A stretch of DNA of 48,480 bases from Lentibacillus kapialis. Its GTDB lineage: Bacteria; Bacillota; Bacilli; Bacillales; Amphibacillaceae. The notes beneath the pieces were generated by a model, which made no database searches, was not told the DNA's origin, and worked only from the letters and a program-made list of their open reading frames with translations. Position numbers and translations under genes: made by a program. Each line of letters begins with the position of its first letter. Position 1 is the stretch's first letter. Location: NCBI RefSeq assembly GCF_014646635.1, contig NZ_BMNQ01000020.1, forward strand, positions 1 through 48,480. The letters are read 5' to 3'. Shown in pieces: positions 8,710-17,222 of the stretch.

Positions 8710-9306
8710 TTGACACAGGAAATTGAAATAGAATATAAAAATCTGTTGACAGAAGCCGAATTCACACGGCTTCGGGAGGAACTTCCCTTCCCTGAAAAAG
8801 CACAACAACAGGTCAACCACTACTTTGAAACAACTGATTTCACCTTAAAGGAACGTGGCTGTGCACTCAGAATCAGGGATAGAAATGGTGCATTCACAGC
8901 CACACTGAAAGAGCCGCATCCCCAGGGGCTTTTGGAAACACATGATTCGTTGACACCTCAAGAAGCAGAGCAATGGATGAAATCGAATATAACACTGAAG
9001 ATGAACATTGCAGAACGTCTGGCCGTTCATCATCTCCATGCAGAAGAACTGATGTATTATGGCAGCCTGGCAACCAGTCGGCGTGAACTTGACTATCAAA
9101 ATGTGCTGCTGGTCCTAGATTACAGCACCTACCACGGCTATAATGATTATGAGCTTGAAATTGAAGCACAATCCGAATCAGACGGGCTTGACGTAATGCA
9201 TGACATTATGAATGAGTTCTGCATCGAAAAACGGCATACCCCGAATAAAATCGAGCGTTTTTTTCAATCCACCCCTGTAAATAAGGGGTACCGCAAATCA
9301 GATTAG
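8710..9306 (+). CDS. CYTH-domain protein (YjbK-like), 198 aa
   Basis: Member of the CYTH/triphosphate tunnel metalloenzyme fold, whose members act on triphosphorylated substrates; the bacterial YjbK substrate is not established. The hallmark ExExK appears at the N-terminus (EIEIEYK, residues 4-10), followed by alternating charged strands (KERGCALRIRD, TATLKEP, ELEIE). I choose a TTG start at 8710: GGAGGG lies 6 nt upstream, and the open frame before it (from 8641) is unsupported. Its neighbours relQ (divergent) and the globin gene are as in B. subtilis yjbK-yjbM, but yjbL and yjbJ are absent. Confidence 0.88.
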   Translation: MTQEIEIEYKNLLTEAEFTRLREELPFPEKAQQQVNHYFETTDFTLKERGCALRIRDRNGAFTATLKEPHPQGLLETHDSLTPQEAEQWMKSNITLKMNIAERLAVHHLHAEELMYYGSLATSRRELDYQNVLLVLDYSTYHGYNDYELEIEAQSESDGLDVMHDIMNEFCIEKRHTPNKIERFFQSTPVNKGYRKSD

Positions 9307-9364
9307 TTGCTCTTATTTTTTGACGTTGCTAAAATATATACAAATGTAAGAGGAGCACAAACTG

Positions 9365-9748
9365 ATGAGAAAAACTGGAACCATATATGAAGCGATTGGC
9401 GGATTCGAAGCCATCGACACCTTAGTGACGGCTTTTTATAAACGTGTCGGTAACCATCCAAAACTCGTACCCATTTTTCCAGCCGATCTGACCGAAACAG
9501 CCAGAAAGCAGCGGCTATTTTTAACACAATTCTTCGGCGGTCCAAGATGGTATACCGAAGACCGGGGGCACCCGATGATGAAGCGGCGCCACTCACCATT
9601 TGAAATCACCCCGGAACGCCGGGATGCGTGGCTTGAATGTATGAATGCAGCCCTTATCGAATCCAACATTGACGAACCGTATCGGACAGCTATATTTGAG
9701 AAACTGACCATGACCGCACACCATATGGTGAATACACCTGATAAATGA
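9365..9748 (+). CDS. Truncated hemoglobin, group II (YjbI-like), 127 aa
   Basis: Small heme protein that binds O2 and possibly NO. The IGG-E turn (11-15), Tyr25 at the B10 position (FYKRV) and the proximal His76 in MKRRHSPFEI are in place, and the length is typical of 2/2 globins. GAGGAG precedes the ATG at 9 nt. The gene lies directly upstream of spxH, as in B. subtilis, where this partner protein is needed for YjbH function in some conditions. An oxygen or nitrosative stress link to Spx control is therefore plausible. Confidence 0.93.
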   Translation: MRKTGTIYEAIGGFEAIDTLVTAFYKRVGNHPKLVPIFPADLTETARKQRLFLTQFFGGPRWYTEDRGHPMMKRRHSPFEITPERRDAWLECMNAALIESNIDEPYRTAIFEKLTMTAHHMVNTPDK

Positions 9749-9859
9749 ATACAAGAGGTTTCGATACAGAATTTCAATCAGCTCCACAGGAATCAATGAC
9801 ATCCTGTTGCGTATGACTACCTATTGATTTTCTGACATCCTTTAGAAAGGAGAATCGAT

Positions 9860-10756
9860 GTGAGTTGGAATCAGGCAGGATTATCAAGCTCAAATAACAC
9901 AAACACATCGTCTAAATATAGCTATGTCGATTTTGTTCAAAAACCGGTTGAAATATACGTTTTTATCGATCCGTTATGTCCCGAATGCTGGTCCCTCGAG
10001 CCTTATTTAAAAAAATTGTCTATAGAGTACGGACGCTTCTTTACCTTACAGCCGATTCTCAGCGGACAATTAAACGAATTAAATAAAGATATTTTTGATA
10101 AACCGAAGCGCCTAAAGCACATCTGGGAAAAAACCGCATCCCGCACCGGTATGTCATGTGATGGTGACATGTGGACAGAAAACCACATCACCTCGCCATG
10201 GATTGCTTCGCTTGCTGTAAAAGCAGCTGAACTGCAGGGCAAAAAAGCGGGAAAGACATTTTTAAGAAGGATTCAGGAGAGGGCATTCCTCGGCAAAGAA
10301 AACATATCTGACATGTCTATTTTGCTGAAGTGCGCAGAAGAAGCCAAACTGGATATAGAGGAATTTACCAATGATCTGTATTCACAATCCGCCAAAAAGG
10401 CTTTCCAATCTGATTTGAAGCTGACCCGGGAAATGGAAGTCGATTATATCCCGACGATTGTATTTTTCAATCAGCGAACCAATGAACAAGGTATTAAGGT
10501 TTCCGGGCTCTATCCATATGATATCTATGTGGAAATATTGAAACAGATTCTGCAGAAAGATCCGGTTCCATCGAGTAAACCGCCGCTTGAGCACTTTGTT
10601 CGGTTTTATCAGGTTGTGGGCAGTAAAGAAGTATCGGTTGTATACGACTGGTCCGCAACAAAAGCTGAAAAAGAAATGAAAAAAATGCAACTGCAGCAAT
10701 CAGTTAAAAAAATCCCGGTAAAATACGGCACATTCTGGGAGCATATTGATGAATAA
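9860..10756 (+). CDS. spxH: SpxH/YjbH, DsbA-like adaptor for Spx proteolysis, 298 aa
   Basis: Cytosolic adaptor that delivers Spx to ClpXP for degradation. The thioredoxin/DsbA-like domain carries Cys-Pro-Glu-Cys at 40-43 ([16 protein letters not shown]), and the protein has the long helical insert usual for YjbH. The GTG start at 9860 has AAAGGAG 7 nt upstream. The substrate gene spx is in the same window (16557-16952), as in B. subtilis. A strong terminator follows the stop codon immediately. Confidence 0.93.
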   Translation: MSWNQAGLSSSNNTNTSSKYSYVDFVQKPVEIYVFIDPLCPECWSLEPYLKKLSIEYGRFFTLQPILSGQLNELNKDIFDKPKRLKHIWEKTASRTGMSCDGDMWTENHITSPWIASLAVKAAELQGKKAGKTFLRRIQERAFLGKENISDMSILLKCAEEAKLDIEEFTNDLYSQSAKKAFQSDLKLTREMEVDYIPTIVFFNQRTNEQGIKVSGLYPYDIYVEILKQILQKDPVPSSKPPLEHFVRFYQVVGSKEVSVVYDWSATKAEKEMKKMQLQQSVKKIPVKYGTFWEHIDE

Positions 10757-10790
10757 AACCCAAAGTTAAACAGAATAACTTTGGGTTTTT
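10757..10790 (+). terminator. Terminator of spxH
   Basis: AACCCAAAGTTA / TAACTTTGGGTT is a 12-bp perfect stem with a 7-nt loop, followed by TTT and a second T-stretch. Confidence 0.9.
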
Positions 10791-10795
10791 GGTTT

Positions 10796-11005
10796 TAACA
10801 TCTGAAGTTATATAAATTATGGATGACCTTATAGTGCATGTTCAAAAAAAGGATAAAAAGGACCAAGAAGTTCGAGGCGGCGCAGTTCCGAGCAGCGGAG
10901 AAACAAGCCAACGAAGAAATTCGAAGTGTCATTTTTACCGGACTTTTTGAACAACCTCTTATAGGAAAAGCTTCGGCATTCGCTATAAGACGAGGCGAAT
11001 GCTTT
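10796..11005. repeat. Composite repeat: post-terminator tail interrupted by a second TIR element
   Basis: Directly after the spxH terminator comes a decayed tail (TAACATCTGAAGTTATATAAATTATGGATGACCTTATA, in two parts at 10796-10814 and 10815-10833). The second copy of the 216-bp element then follows (10834-10958, 125 bp, internally deleted). After it the remainder of the first repeat resumes: GGAAAAGCTTCGGCATTCGC with its partner GCGAATGC. TTATA occurs on both sides of the inserted element (10829-10833 and 10959-10963), as an insertion duplication would. The 66-codon frame over this stretch follows repeat sequence and is not called. Confidence 0.75.
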
Positions 11006-11232
11006 ATCAGAAAATGCCACATCCGGCTCCAGCGCTAAAGCTGTAACATTACTTCCTTCACCTCTATCCGATAAAGAAGACTTGCCGATTAGTGAAACCA
11101 GAGGCCCAGGAGCACTTATACCCTTATGGTGAACGTCAACACCGACCCACCTGCAGCGCTGAGCGCAGTCTGTGCATCGCTAAACGGGCGCCCCGCAGCT
11201 TTGTTCCCATAGTTTTACCCTGTTTTTCCACG

Positions 11233-11518
11233 ATTAGCGGAACGAGGGCCCGTTTAATCCGAATAACCCAGCTTTGGCGGATCCTCATTCCGCTATTCAC
11301 TTCAATTAAAGCTATTCAAACACGTTAGCGGATCCTGATTCCGCTATTTGCCTTTTTTGCCCTGGTTTTGCCCTGTTTTCACCCGATTAGCGGAATGAGG
11401 ATTCATTACAACACTGAATAGGGCGGTTTTTGTCCATTTATCGGAACGAGGATCCGTTTAGCCCGAATAACTCAGCTTTAGCGGATTCTCTCCTTCCGCT
11501 ATTTCGCTTTTTGCTCGG
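11233..11518. repeat. Degenerate array of AGCGGA...TCCGCT units in alternating orientation
   Basis: Variants of TTAGCGGAAYGAGGATCC and its complement (GGATCCTCATTCCGCTA) recur at about 11233, 11278, 11327, 11388, 11439 and 11481. They are separated by related filler such as CCGTTTAGCCCGAATAACTCAGCTTTAGC and CTATTTGCCTTTTTTGCCC. Units face both ways, so many hairpins could form. No open frame runs through it. The whole stretch 11005-11640 has no gene that I can support; 11005-11230 shows only a CGCTAAACGGGC fragment related to the array. Confidence 0.7.
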
Positions 11519-11589
11519 TTTTGCCTAATGCTGTAAGACAATATTCACACACGAGGCAGCAAATGAATGTGATTTTTTTCAGCGAAACA

Positions 11590-11627
11590 AAAAACAGGAT
11601 GTACGGGGCAGCGTACATCCTGTTTTT
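11590..11627. terminator. Terminator-like hairpin upstream of a tiny membrane gene
   Basis: AAAAACAGGATGTACG and CGTACATCCTGTTTTT form a 16-bp perfect stem with a 6-nt loop and T-runs on both strands. No gene ends just before it, so it may insulate the small genes that follow or belong to an unseen transcript. Confidence 0.8.
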
Positions 11628-11668
11628 CTCCGTCTCTGTATAAACAAAGGGGGATGGGAGAAAATTTC

Positions 11669-11812
11669 ATGATCAAAAACAAAGGGGTTTTGTTTGTGAC
11701 TCATATCACATTTTTAATCTTATCAATAGCTGCTCTATTTATCAATCATGGTGTTCAGCATTTCACAAAAATGTCACTGTTCTATTTCACATATTTGTCA
11801 CATATACTGTAA
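11669..11812 (+). CDS. Tiny hydrophobic protein, 47 aa
   Basis: ATG at 11669 with a GGGAG about 6 nt upstream. The peptide starts MIKNKGVLFVTHITFLIL and has one membrane segment (about 7-25) followed by a second, weaker aromatic stretch (about 36-47). I do not recognise it. Being short, it could be a chance frame, but the ribosome site, hydrophobic pattern and neighbouring small membrane gene support a real product. Confidence 0.45.
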   Translation: MIKNKGVLFVTHITFLILSIAALFINHGVQHFTKMSLFYFTYLSHIL

Positions 11813-11891
11813 CAGCGGCATGATTAGGCCATAAGGATATATGTGGCGCCGAGCTCAGCCACAAGAAACTCAGCAATGAGGAGCGGATATT

Positions 11892-12077
11892 ATGAAGGAA
11901 CTTCTTCCGTTTATTTTTTTCGTTATAACGGTTGTGGCTGCTTTTTTAAATTTACTTGGACTCATGCAGCTGATTCCACTGTATATTACGCTGCCCCTGC
12001 TTTTCATCTCAATTTATTTAACCATTTTTACATTCACACACCGGAATGTGTATCGTGGCGGCCGGATACGCGGGTGA
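11892..12077 (+). CDS. Small membrane protein, 61 aa
   Basis: GAGGAG lies 8 nt before the ATG. Two membrane segments (about 4-27 and 29-49) are followed by a basic tail (HRNVYRGGRIRG), so the C-terminus is probably cytoplasmic. No family recognised. It lies between the repeat-rich region and pepF, convergent with pepF. Confidence 0.65.
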   Translation: MKELLPFIFFVITVVAAFLNLLGLMQLIPLYITLPLLFISIYLTIFTFTHRNVYRGGRIRG

Positions 12078-12157
12078 GCAGACAGAATGGTATTTGACCT
12101 TGACCTACTTGTGTGAACGGAATCGTGAGTTGTTTAAGGAATTAAAATGCATTCAGC

Positions 12158-12199
12158 ATAAACAAAGGCTGTCACAACCATTGTGAGCCGTGACAGCCT
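12158..12199 (-). terminator. Terminator of pepF
   Basis: GGCTGTCAC / GTGACAGCC (12167-12175 with 12190-12198) is a 9-bp perfect stem, followed on the minus strand by TTTGTTT. Confidence 0.85.
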
Positions 12200-12212
12200 A
12201 ACGTAATGAATT

Positions 12213-14024
12213 TTAATTCAACAGCAATTCTTCCATTTCATTCAGTTTTTCTTCAAACACATCGAGTGCTGACAATATTGGCTCTTTTGATGTCATGTCA
12301 ACGCCGGCCTTCTTAAGAATTTCGATCGGATAATCACTGCTGCCGGCCTTGAGAAAATCGAGATAGCGGTCAACTGCCCCCTCTTTGTTATTCAGGATAT
12401 TATGTGCAAGTGTTGTAGCAGCGGAAAACCCGGTTGCATATTGGAACACATAATAATTCATGTAAAAGTGAGGGATCCGGGCCCATTCTTTACCGATTTC
12501 CTCATCTGAAACAACATCTTCCCCGTAGTATTTTTTATTGAGATCATAATAAATTTGCGTTAATGATTCCGCCGTCATTGCTTCACCATTTTGCATGCGT
12601 TTATGAATCTCATGTTCAAATTCAGCAAACATCGTCTGACGGAAAACAGTTCCCCGAAAACCCTCAAGATAATGGTTCAGTAAAAATAGTTTTCGTTTCT
12701 CATCATCAACATTCTCCAGAAGATAATCATTTAACAAGGCTTCATTGGTTGTCGATGCCACTTCGGCTACAAAAATCGAATAGTTGCCATAACGGAACGG
12801 CTGAGATTTGTGGGTATAGTAACTGTGCAAGGAATGACCAAGCTCATGGGCCAGCGTAAATAAGTCATCCAGCTTATCCTGCCAGTTCAGCAAAATGTAA
12901 GGATGTGTTCCATACGCACCGGATGAATAGGCACCGCTCCGTTTGCCTTTGTTTTCATCGACGTCAATCCACCGGCTTTCGAAACCTTTCTTCAGCACAC
13001 TGACATAATCTTCTCCGAGTGGCTCCAAGCCTTTAAGTACGTGCTGTTTAGCCTGTTCATAGGAAAATTCCATATCCACATCCTTAACGAGTGGTGTATA
13101 AATATCATACATGTGCAGTTCATCAAGTCCAAGCACCTTCTTGCGCAATCGCATGTACCGATGCAGAAGCGGCAGCTTTTCATTGACTGCCTCAATCAGA
13201 TTCTCAAACACTGTTTCCGGAATATTATTGCTGTCCAATGCAGCTTGTCGGGCGGAATCATAGTTCCGGACCTTGGCATCGAAATTGTCCGTTTTCACAG
13301 TTCCGGTTAAGGTTGATGCGAACGTATTAATAAACTCACCGTACGTATCATACATCGCTTTAAACGCCGACTTACGCACTTGCCGGTCATCGGATTGCAA
13401 AAAACCAATGTATCGGCCATGAGTCAGATCCACTTCTTCCCCGTTCTCATTTTTAATCGAGGGAAACTTCAAGTCGGCATTGTTTAACATGCTGAACGTA
13501 TTGGATGCGCTTGACATCGGTTCAGACGCTTCCGCCAACAGCGCTTCCTCTCTTTCGTTTAGCACATGCGGACGCTGCCTGTTTATTTCATCGAGAACAT
13601 GTTCATATAGTGTTAATGCCTTATGTTCATTCAAAAATTTACGCAGATCTTCCTCATCCATTTCCAGGATTTCCGGCACAATATAGCTCATTGAACTCGA
13701 AGCTATCGTTAAAAGATTTTCCGCCTTGGAATTCATCGCCTGATACGTCGAATTGGTCGTATCCTGATCATAGCGCATGTGAGCGTATGTAAACAATTTT
13801 CCTAGCCGTTCTGACAGCTGGTCCTGAAGCTGCAATACATCATACAGATTTTGCGCTGAATCAGCGATTTTACCCTGAAATTTCTCAATAGACGGCAAAT
13901 CATTTTTCAATGATTCCAGTTCTTTTTCCCACTCATCGTCCGTTGCAAAAATATCTTCCAGTCTCCATTGGCGTTCCTCTGCTATTTCATTTCGTTTCGG
14001 CAGTTCTTTTGCAGCATTTGCCAT
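12213..14024 (-). CDS. pepF: Oligoendopeptidase F, 603 aa
   Basis: Cytosolic zinc metallopeptidase of family M3 that degrades oligopeptides. The zinc motif HELGH is at 393-397 (LFTLAHELGHSLHSYYT), with the third ligand Glu in the downstream EVASTTNEALL segment. The length is the usual one for PepF. The start is the ATG at 14024 with AAGGAGG 8 nt upstream; a TTG two codons earlier is less well placed. It follows coiA in the order mecA-coiA-pepF, as in B. subtilis. There its overexpression affects sporulation signalling peptides; that is family knowledge, not visible here. Confidence 0.95.
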   Translation of the reverse strand: MANAAKELPKRNEIAEERQWRLEDIFATDDEWEKELESLKNDLPSIEKFQGKIADSAQNLYDVLQLQDQLSERLGKLFTYAHMRYDQDTTNSTYQAMNSKAENLLTIASSSMSYIVPEILEMDEEDLRKFLNEHKALTLYEHVLDEINRQRPHVLNEREEALLAEASEPMSSASNTFSMLNNADLKFPSIKNENGEEVDLTHGRYIGFLQSDDRQVRKSAFKAMYDTYGEFINTFASTLTGTVKTDNFDAKVRNYDSARQAALDSNNIPETVFENLIEAVNEKLPLLHRYMRLRKKVLGLDELHMYDIYTPLVKDVDMEFSYEQAKQHVLKGLEPLGEDYVSVLKKGFESRWIDVDENKGKRSGAYSSGAYGTHPYILLNWQDKLDDLFTLAHELGHSLHSYYTHKSQPFRYGNYSIFVAEVASTTNEALLNDYLLENVDDEKRKLFLLNHYLEGFRGTVFRQTMFAEFEHEIHKRMQNGEAMTAESLTQIYYDLNKKYYGEDVVSDEEIGKEWARIPHFYMNYYVFQYATGFSAATTLAHNILNNKEGAVDRYLDFLKAGSSDYPIEILKKAGVDMTSKEPILSALDVFEEKLNEMEELLLN

Positions 14025-14183
14025 ATACAAGTCCTCCTTCTAATCAGGTACATATAATATATTCTATTCCATCCCTAAAACTCCTGCCTAATATTTAGTA
14101 TAACGAATCACTGCGGAATCATGCCCGTATTTTGCTTTATCCACATGTAATGGGTATTGAAGTTTCACTTTATACATGCCCTG

Positions 14184-15350
14184 TTAAGGCGGTAAAAATT
14201 GATCCATCAGTAATGCATCGCCTTTAAGCGCAGACTCGATATGATCATAAAAAATAATCGGTTTAAGTTTGGTAAAGTGATCCGGAGCAGACTCGTTGAT
14301 GACTTTCAATTCTATGAGGAGTTGGAGATACTGATAAACAGGGTTGGGTTCAGATTGAATAAGCGGAAGTGACGCTGAACGGATATGACGGTGCAGCATA
14401 TGCATGCATCGCTGCAGACTGAACGTTCCGCCTGCTGCAACAGGATGGATAATCTCAAGGCACAAGCGGCTCTGCCAGTCCCATGGCTGTGTCAGCATTC
14501 TAAATTGTGCCGATACCGGAAGATAAATAATGGACGGGAGGGTTTCACGGTGAGCCGAGTTGGCATAAAGCCAGTGATTCCACGCTAATTCCTGACCAAA
14601 CATGCGTCTGGAAGGACGTGTTCGGAATGATCGTTTTTTCTGTTTCCAGCGTTTAAATAGATTTTCTCGTGCAGCAAAGGAAACAGTGAACAAATCAGTA
14701 AACACCATTTCGTCTAACTTTCGGATGGTGATTTCCCCCATTGCCCGCTGCATTACAGGGAAATGAAGATCCTGAAAAGACGTGAGCCGGAGTGTATCGG
14801 GACAGAAGAAATATAATGTCAGTGGAAAATTCACAGAGAACTGATGGATGAAATGAAGCCTAAACTGATCAATTCCAATTTCATTCGATTTGCGGCGATC
14901 GAACTGATTCGCTCCCAAAATCCAGATGGGTATAATCCCCTCACGCTGATACCCCTCGTTTCGTTTAATGATGTCGGCGGGCGGAATTCTGGCACATTGG
15001 TATTCAATTGCTACCTTTTTGTGCTTCAGATTAATCAGGAGATCAGGACGCTGATTGATTGACGGCAAGTATACCTCCAGTTCGACATCAAGCCGCTGGT
15101 ATTTGAGCCATTGGTAAAGCAGTAGTTTACCCTTCTCATGATAAGGTCCCTCACCGCCTTCCCGCACCGGGCAACTGCTTTTCGATTTGTGGGCAAAATG
15201 CGGTATCATTTTGGAGCCCGCTTTTACTATGACCGGTTCCTGACATGCTGGGCAAAAGAACTGCGTGTGTTTCTGCAAGAAAGATATTTCCTCTCGTGTG
15301 TAAGATGCCAGTGTCATGATGTTTCCATATTCAGTTTTAGCTTGAAGCAT
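14184..15350 (-). CDS. coiA: Competence protein CoiA, 388 aa
   Basis: CoiA is induced in competence and is needed for processing incoming single-stranded DNA. The N-terminus carries a zinc-finger-like CPAC (33-36) followed by PHFAH and a further Cys. The nuclease-like core shows RPDLLINLKHKKVAIEYQCARIP, matching a PD-(D/E)xK arrangement with Asp and Glu. GGAGG is 10 nt before the ATG. It lies between mecA and pepF as in B. subtilis. With mecA and med in the same window, competence genes are well represented, but the late DNA-uptake operons are not. Confidence 0.92.
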   Translation of the reverse strand: MLQAKTEYGNIMTLASYTREEISFLQKHTQFFCPACQEPVIVKAGSKMIPHFAHKSKSSCPVREGGEGPYHEKGKLLLYQWLKYQRLDVELEVYLPSINQRPDLLINLKHKKVAIEYQCARIPPADIIKRNEGYQREGIIPIWILGANQFDRRKSNEIGIDQFRLHFIHQFSVNFPLTLYFFCPDTLRLTSFQDLHFPVMQRAMGEITIRKLDEMVFTDLFTVSFAARENLFKRWKQKKRSFRTRPSRRMFGQELAWNHWLYANSAHRETLPSIIYLPVSAQFRMLTQPWDWQSRLCLEIIHPVAAGGTFSLQRCMHMLHRHIRSASLPLIQSEPNPVYQYLQLLIELKVINESAPDHFTKLKPIIFYDHIESALKGDALLMDQFLPP

Positions 15351-15446
15351 AAAGTAACCACCTCCAATCTATATATTCGACAAAGATTAACAAAAATCCT
15401 GCTTGGAAAAAAATCAGGCCCAGCCTCGCCTTATACCGAGGTATTT

Positions 15447-15486
15447 CTTATAAGGGCATCCATAATTTATACTTTCTGACGTTATA
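15447..15486 (-). repeat. Post-terminator repeat tail, copy behind mecA
   Basis: On the minus strand the mecA terminator U-tract runs into TATTTATAACGTCAGAAAGTATAAATTATGGATGCCCTTATAAG. The downstream hairpin of the family is decayed here (CCTCG-gtataagg-CGAGG at 15424-15441, then ATTTTTTT near 15408-15415). Confidence 0.8.
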
Positions 15487-15487
15487 A

Positions 15488-15520
15488 ATAAAAAAAAGAC
15501 ACTCTTTTATTCAGAGCGTC
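15488..15520 (-). terminator. Terminator of mecA
   Basis: GACGCTCT / AGAGTGTC with one G-U pair and a 7-nt loop, then seven T. It overlaps the mecA stop codon. Confidence 0.85.
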
Positions 15521-16202
15521 CAATCACAGCTGGGAAATGGGAGCGTATTTGTTTAAATGTGTCATTTTCAAAAATCTGTTTACCATATTCCTCAAGGAAA
15601 TGAATGGTTACATCTGTGTCATTTGCGAACTCAAATATTTGACTGAGCATGTCTTCCTGCTTGTCATCATCTTCTTGCGGAAATTCGACATACAAGTAAT
15701 AATCATTTTTATAATGGTAAAGCACGTTATCTAATTCATCGTCATTACCTTTGAAATAGTGACTCAATTGGATGACATCCTCAAAATCATTGAAACGGAC
15801 AATTAATGAAAGATTGCCGTCTTCTTCTCCAGATTCAGAGTTTTGTTCCTCTTTTTCATTGCCAAACTTATCATCAAGAACATCTTCTATTTTATCGTCC
15901 ATTGAGATATCAACCGGTTTCCCATTCTCATCTGGAAGTTCGATATTCTCACCATCTTTGGAAATCTGTGCTTTTGTTACAACGATTTCCAATCCTTTAT
16001 CCATTGCCTGGACTTGAATCCACAGTGGACCATCAACATTAAAGTCCTCTTTATAATTAAGTTCTTCCATCATTTGCCAGAATAGTTGTTCGCCCCGCTC
16101 ACGGTTATACCAGATTTCTTCACGCTGGAATCCGCGATCTTCAATATCTACATACGTAATATAAAATTTTACCGTATTCTCATTAATACGTTCTATTTCC
16201 AT
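15507..16202 (-). CDS. mecA: Adaptor protein MecA, 231 aa
   Basis: MecA targets ComK and other proteins to ClpCP and also helps assemble ClpC. The N-terminal substrate-binding domain (MEIERINENTVKFYITYVDI, to about residue 80) is joined by an acidic linker (about 95-130, rich in Glu and Asp) to a C-terminal ClpC-binding domain. The last contains FNDFEDVIQLSHYFKGN and VTIHFLEEYGKQIF. GGGAG lies 9 nt before the ATG. It has its own promoter at 16220-16248 and a terminator, so it is a single-gene unit. Confidence 0.95.
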   Translation of the reverse strand: MEIERINENTVKFYITYVDIEDRGFQREEIWYNRERGEQLFWQMMEELNYKEDFNVDGPLWIQVQAMDKGLEIVVTKAQISKDGENIELPDENGKPVDISMDDKIEDVLDDKFGNEKEEQNSESGEEDGNLSLIVRFNDFEDVIQLSHYFKGNDDELDNVLYHYKNDYYLYVEFPQEDDDKQEDMLSQIFEFANDTDVTIHFLEEYGKQIFENDTFKQIRSHFPAVIGRSE

Positions 16203-16219
16203 TCGTTTTCTCTCCCTTC

Positions 16220-16248
16220 GTTATAAGAATCATGACTTTAAGGGTCAA
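16220..16248 (-). promoter_or_regulatory. Sigma-A promoter of mecA
   Basis: On the minus strand TTGACC (16243-16248), a 17-nt spacer and TATAAC (16220-16225) lie just upstream of the mecA ribosome site, giving a leader of only about 12-15 nt. The rest of 16250-16495 is AT-rich with nothing else recognised. Confidence 0.6.
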
Positions 16249-16494
16249 ATCCAAATGGTGGAAGAGTCAATTACACCTTTCTTGTTAATCATATTCCCCT
16301 TTTGAACAGTTTTATAACCAATCATTAATCCTTAATTTCATTGTATGATACGAACATCGTAATTGAAAATTTATATGCCTATATATATGATTGATTTTTA
16401 CATTCTAACTGATATTGCTTCCGTTGTCACTAGCTGTTTCAAAAATTATCACTTAATTTTCACGCGGCACGAATTAATCCCGAATTACAGTTAA

Positions 16495-16532
16495 ACAAAA
16501 AACGCAGACCTGGTATTGAGCGATCTGCGTTT
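16495..16532 (-). terminator. Terminator of spx
   Basis: AAACGCAGA / TCTGCGTTT, a 9-bp perfect stem with a 15-nt loop, followed by TTTGTTT on the minus strand. Confidence 0.85.
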
Positions 16533-16556
16533 GAAATTTTATATTGGGTCTAAAAA

Positions 16557-16952
16557 TTAGTTAACCAACCGTTGAGCTTCGCGCAGCTGGAAGGTGCGTA
16601 CCGTTCTTGGCAGGAATCTGCGTATTTCATCTTCGTTATATCCTACTTGCAACCGCTTCTCATCAAGGATGATTGGGCGGCGCAGTAACCCGGGATTTTG
16701 CTGAATCAAATTAAACAAGTCCTTCATCGGTAATTGATCAATATCGACGTCCAGCTTTTGAAAAACTTTCGATCGGGTTGATATAATCTCATCAGTACCA
16801 TCTTCAGTCATCCGCAATATTTCCTTAATCTCATCGAGTGTTAATGGTTCAGAAAATATATTACGCTCATTGAATGGTATACCCTGTTCTTCCAGCCATG
16901 CCTTTGCTTTCCTGCAAGAAGTACAGCTTGGTGAGGTATAAAGTGTTACCAT
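16557..16952 (-). CDS. spx: Global redox regulator Spx, 131 aa
   Basis: Spx binds the alpha subunit of RNA polymerase and reprogrammes transcription under thiol stress. The redox switch CxxC is at Cys10-Cys13 (SPSCTSCRK). The ArsC-like core includes [10 protein letters not shown], with the Arg that contacts alpha, and the [27 protein letters not shown] block. GAGGAG lies 9 nt before the ATG. It follows yjbC as in B. subtilis, and its adaptor gene spxH is also in this window. A promoter candidate lies upstream in the yjbC-spx gap. Confidence 0.97.
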   Translation of the reverse strand: MVTLYTSPSCTSCRKAKAWLEEQGIPFNERNIFSEPLTLDEIKEILRMTEDGTDEIISTRSKVFQKLDVDIDQLPMKDLFNLIQQNPGLLRRPIILDEKRLQVGYNEDEIRRFLPRTVRTFQLREAQRLVN

Positions 16953-17043
16953 GTAACTTCACTCCTCATTTAGAATGTATAAACATTTTAATAAACACCA
17001 GCAAACTTATTATTAGATTAAAATAAGTTTAATTAACTTATAT

Positions 17044-17067
17044 GTATAATTATACTATAGTTGTCAA
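17044..17067 (-). promoter_or_regulatory. Possible promoter of spx
   Basis: On the minus strand a perfect TTGACA (17062-17067) is followed after 17-18 nt by CATATA/ATATAA (about 17039-17044). The surrounding 16953-17178 stretch is very AT-rich and holds no gene. The -10 is poor, so the exact start is unsure. Confidence 0.45.
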
Positions 17068-17178
17068 ATAAAAGGTAGAGGATTTTCGAAAAAAGTTGAT
17101 AAAATTATATATGTCTACAAAATGTTCGCATCTGGTTGTAATCTTCCCTAAACCATCTTAAATTAAACCTGCTAACTG

Positions 17179-17216
17179 AAAAAAGCCTCCCGGTTTCTGT
17201 AACGTACCAGAAGGCT
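17179..17216 (-). terminator. Terminator of yjbC
   Basis: AGCCTTCTGG / CCGGGAGGCT with two G-U pairs, then six T on the minus strand. It separates yjbC from spx, so part of spx transcription must come from its own promoter or from read-through. Confidence 0.8.
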
Positions 17217-17222
17217 GAATGG

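Noticed and set aside
10838-11038. 66-aa frame over the composite repeat
   Set aside because: It spans two different repeat families and depends on one extra A that the other copy lacks.
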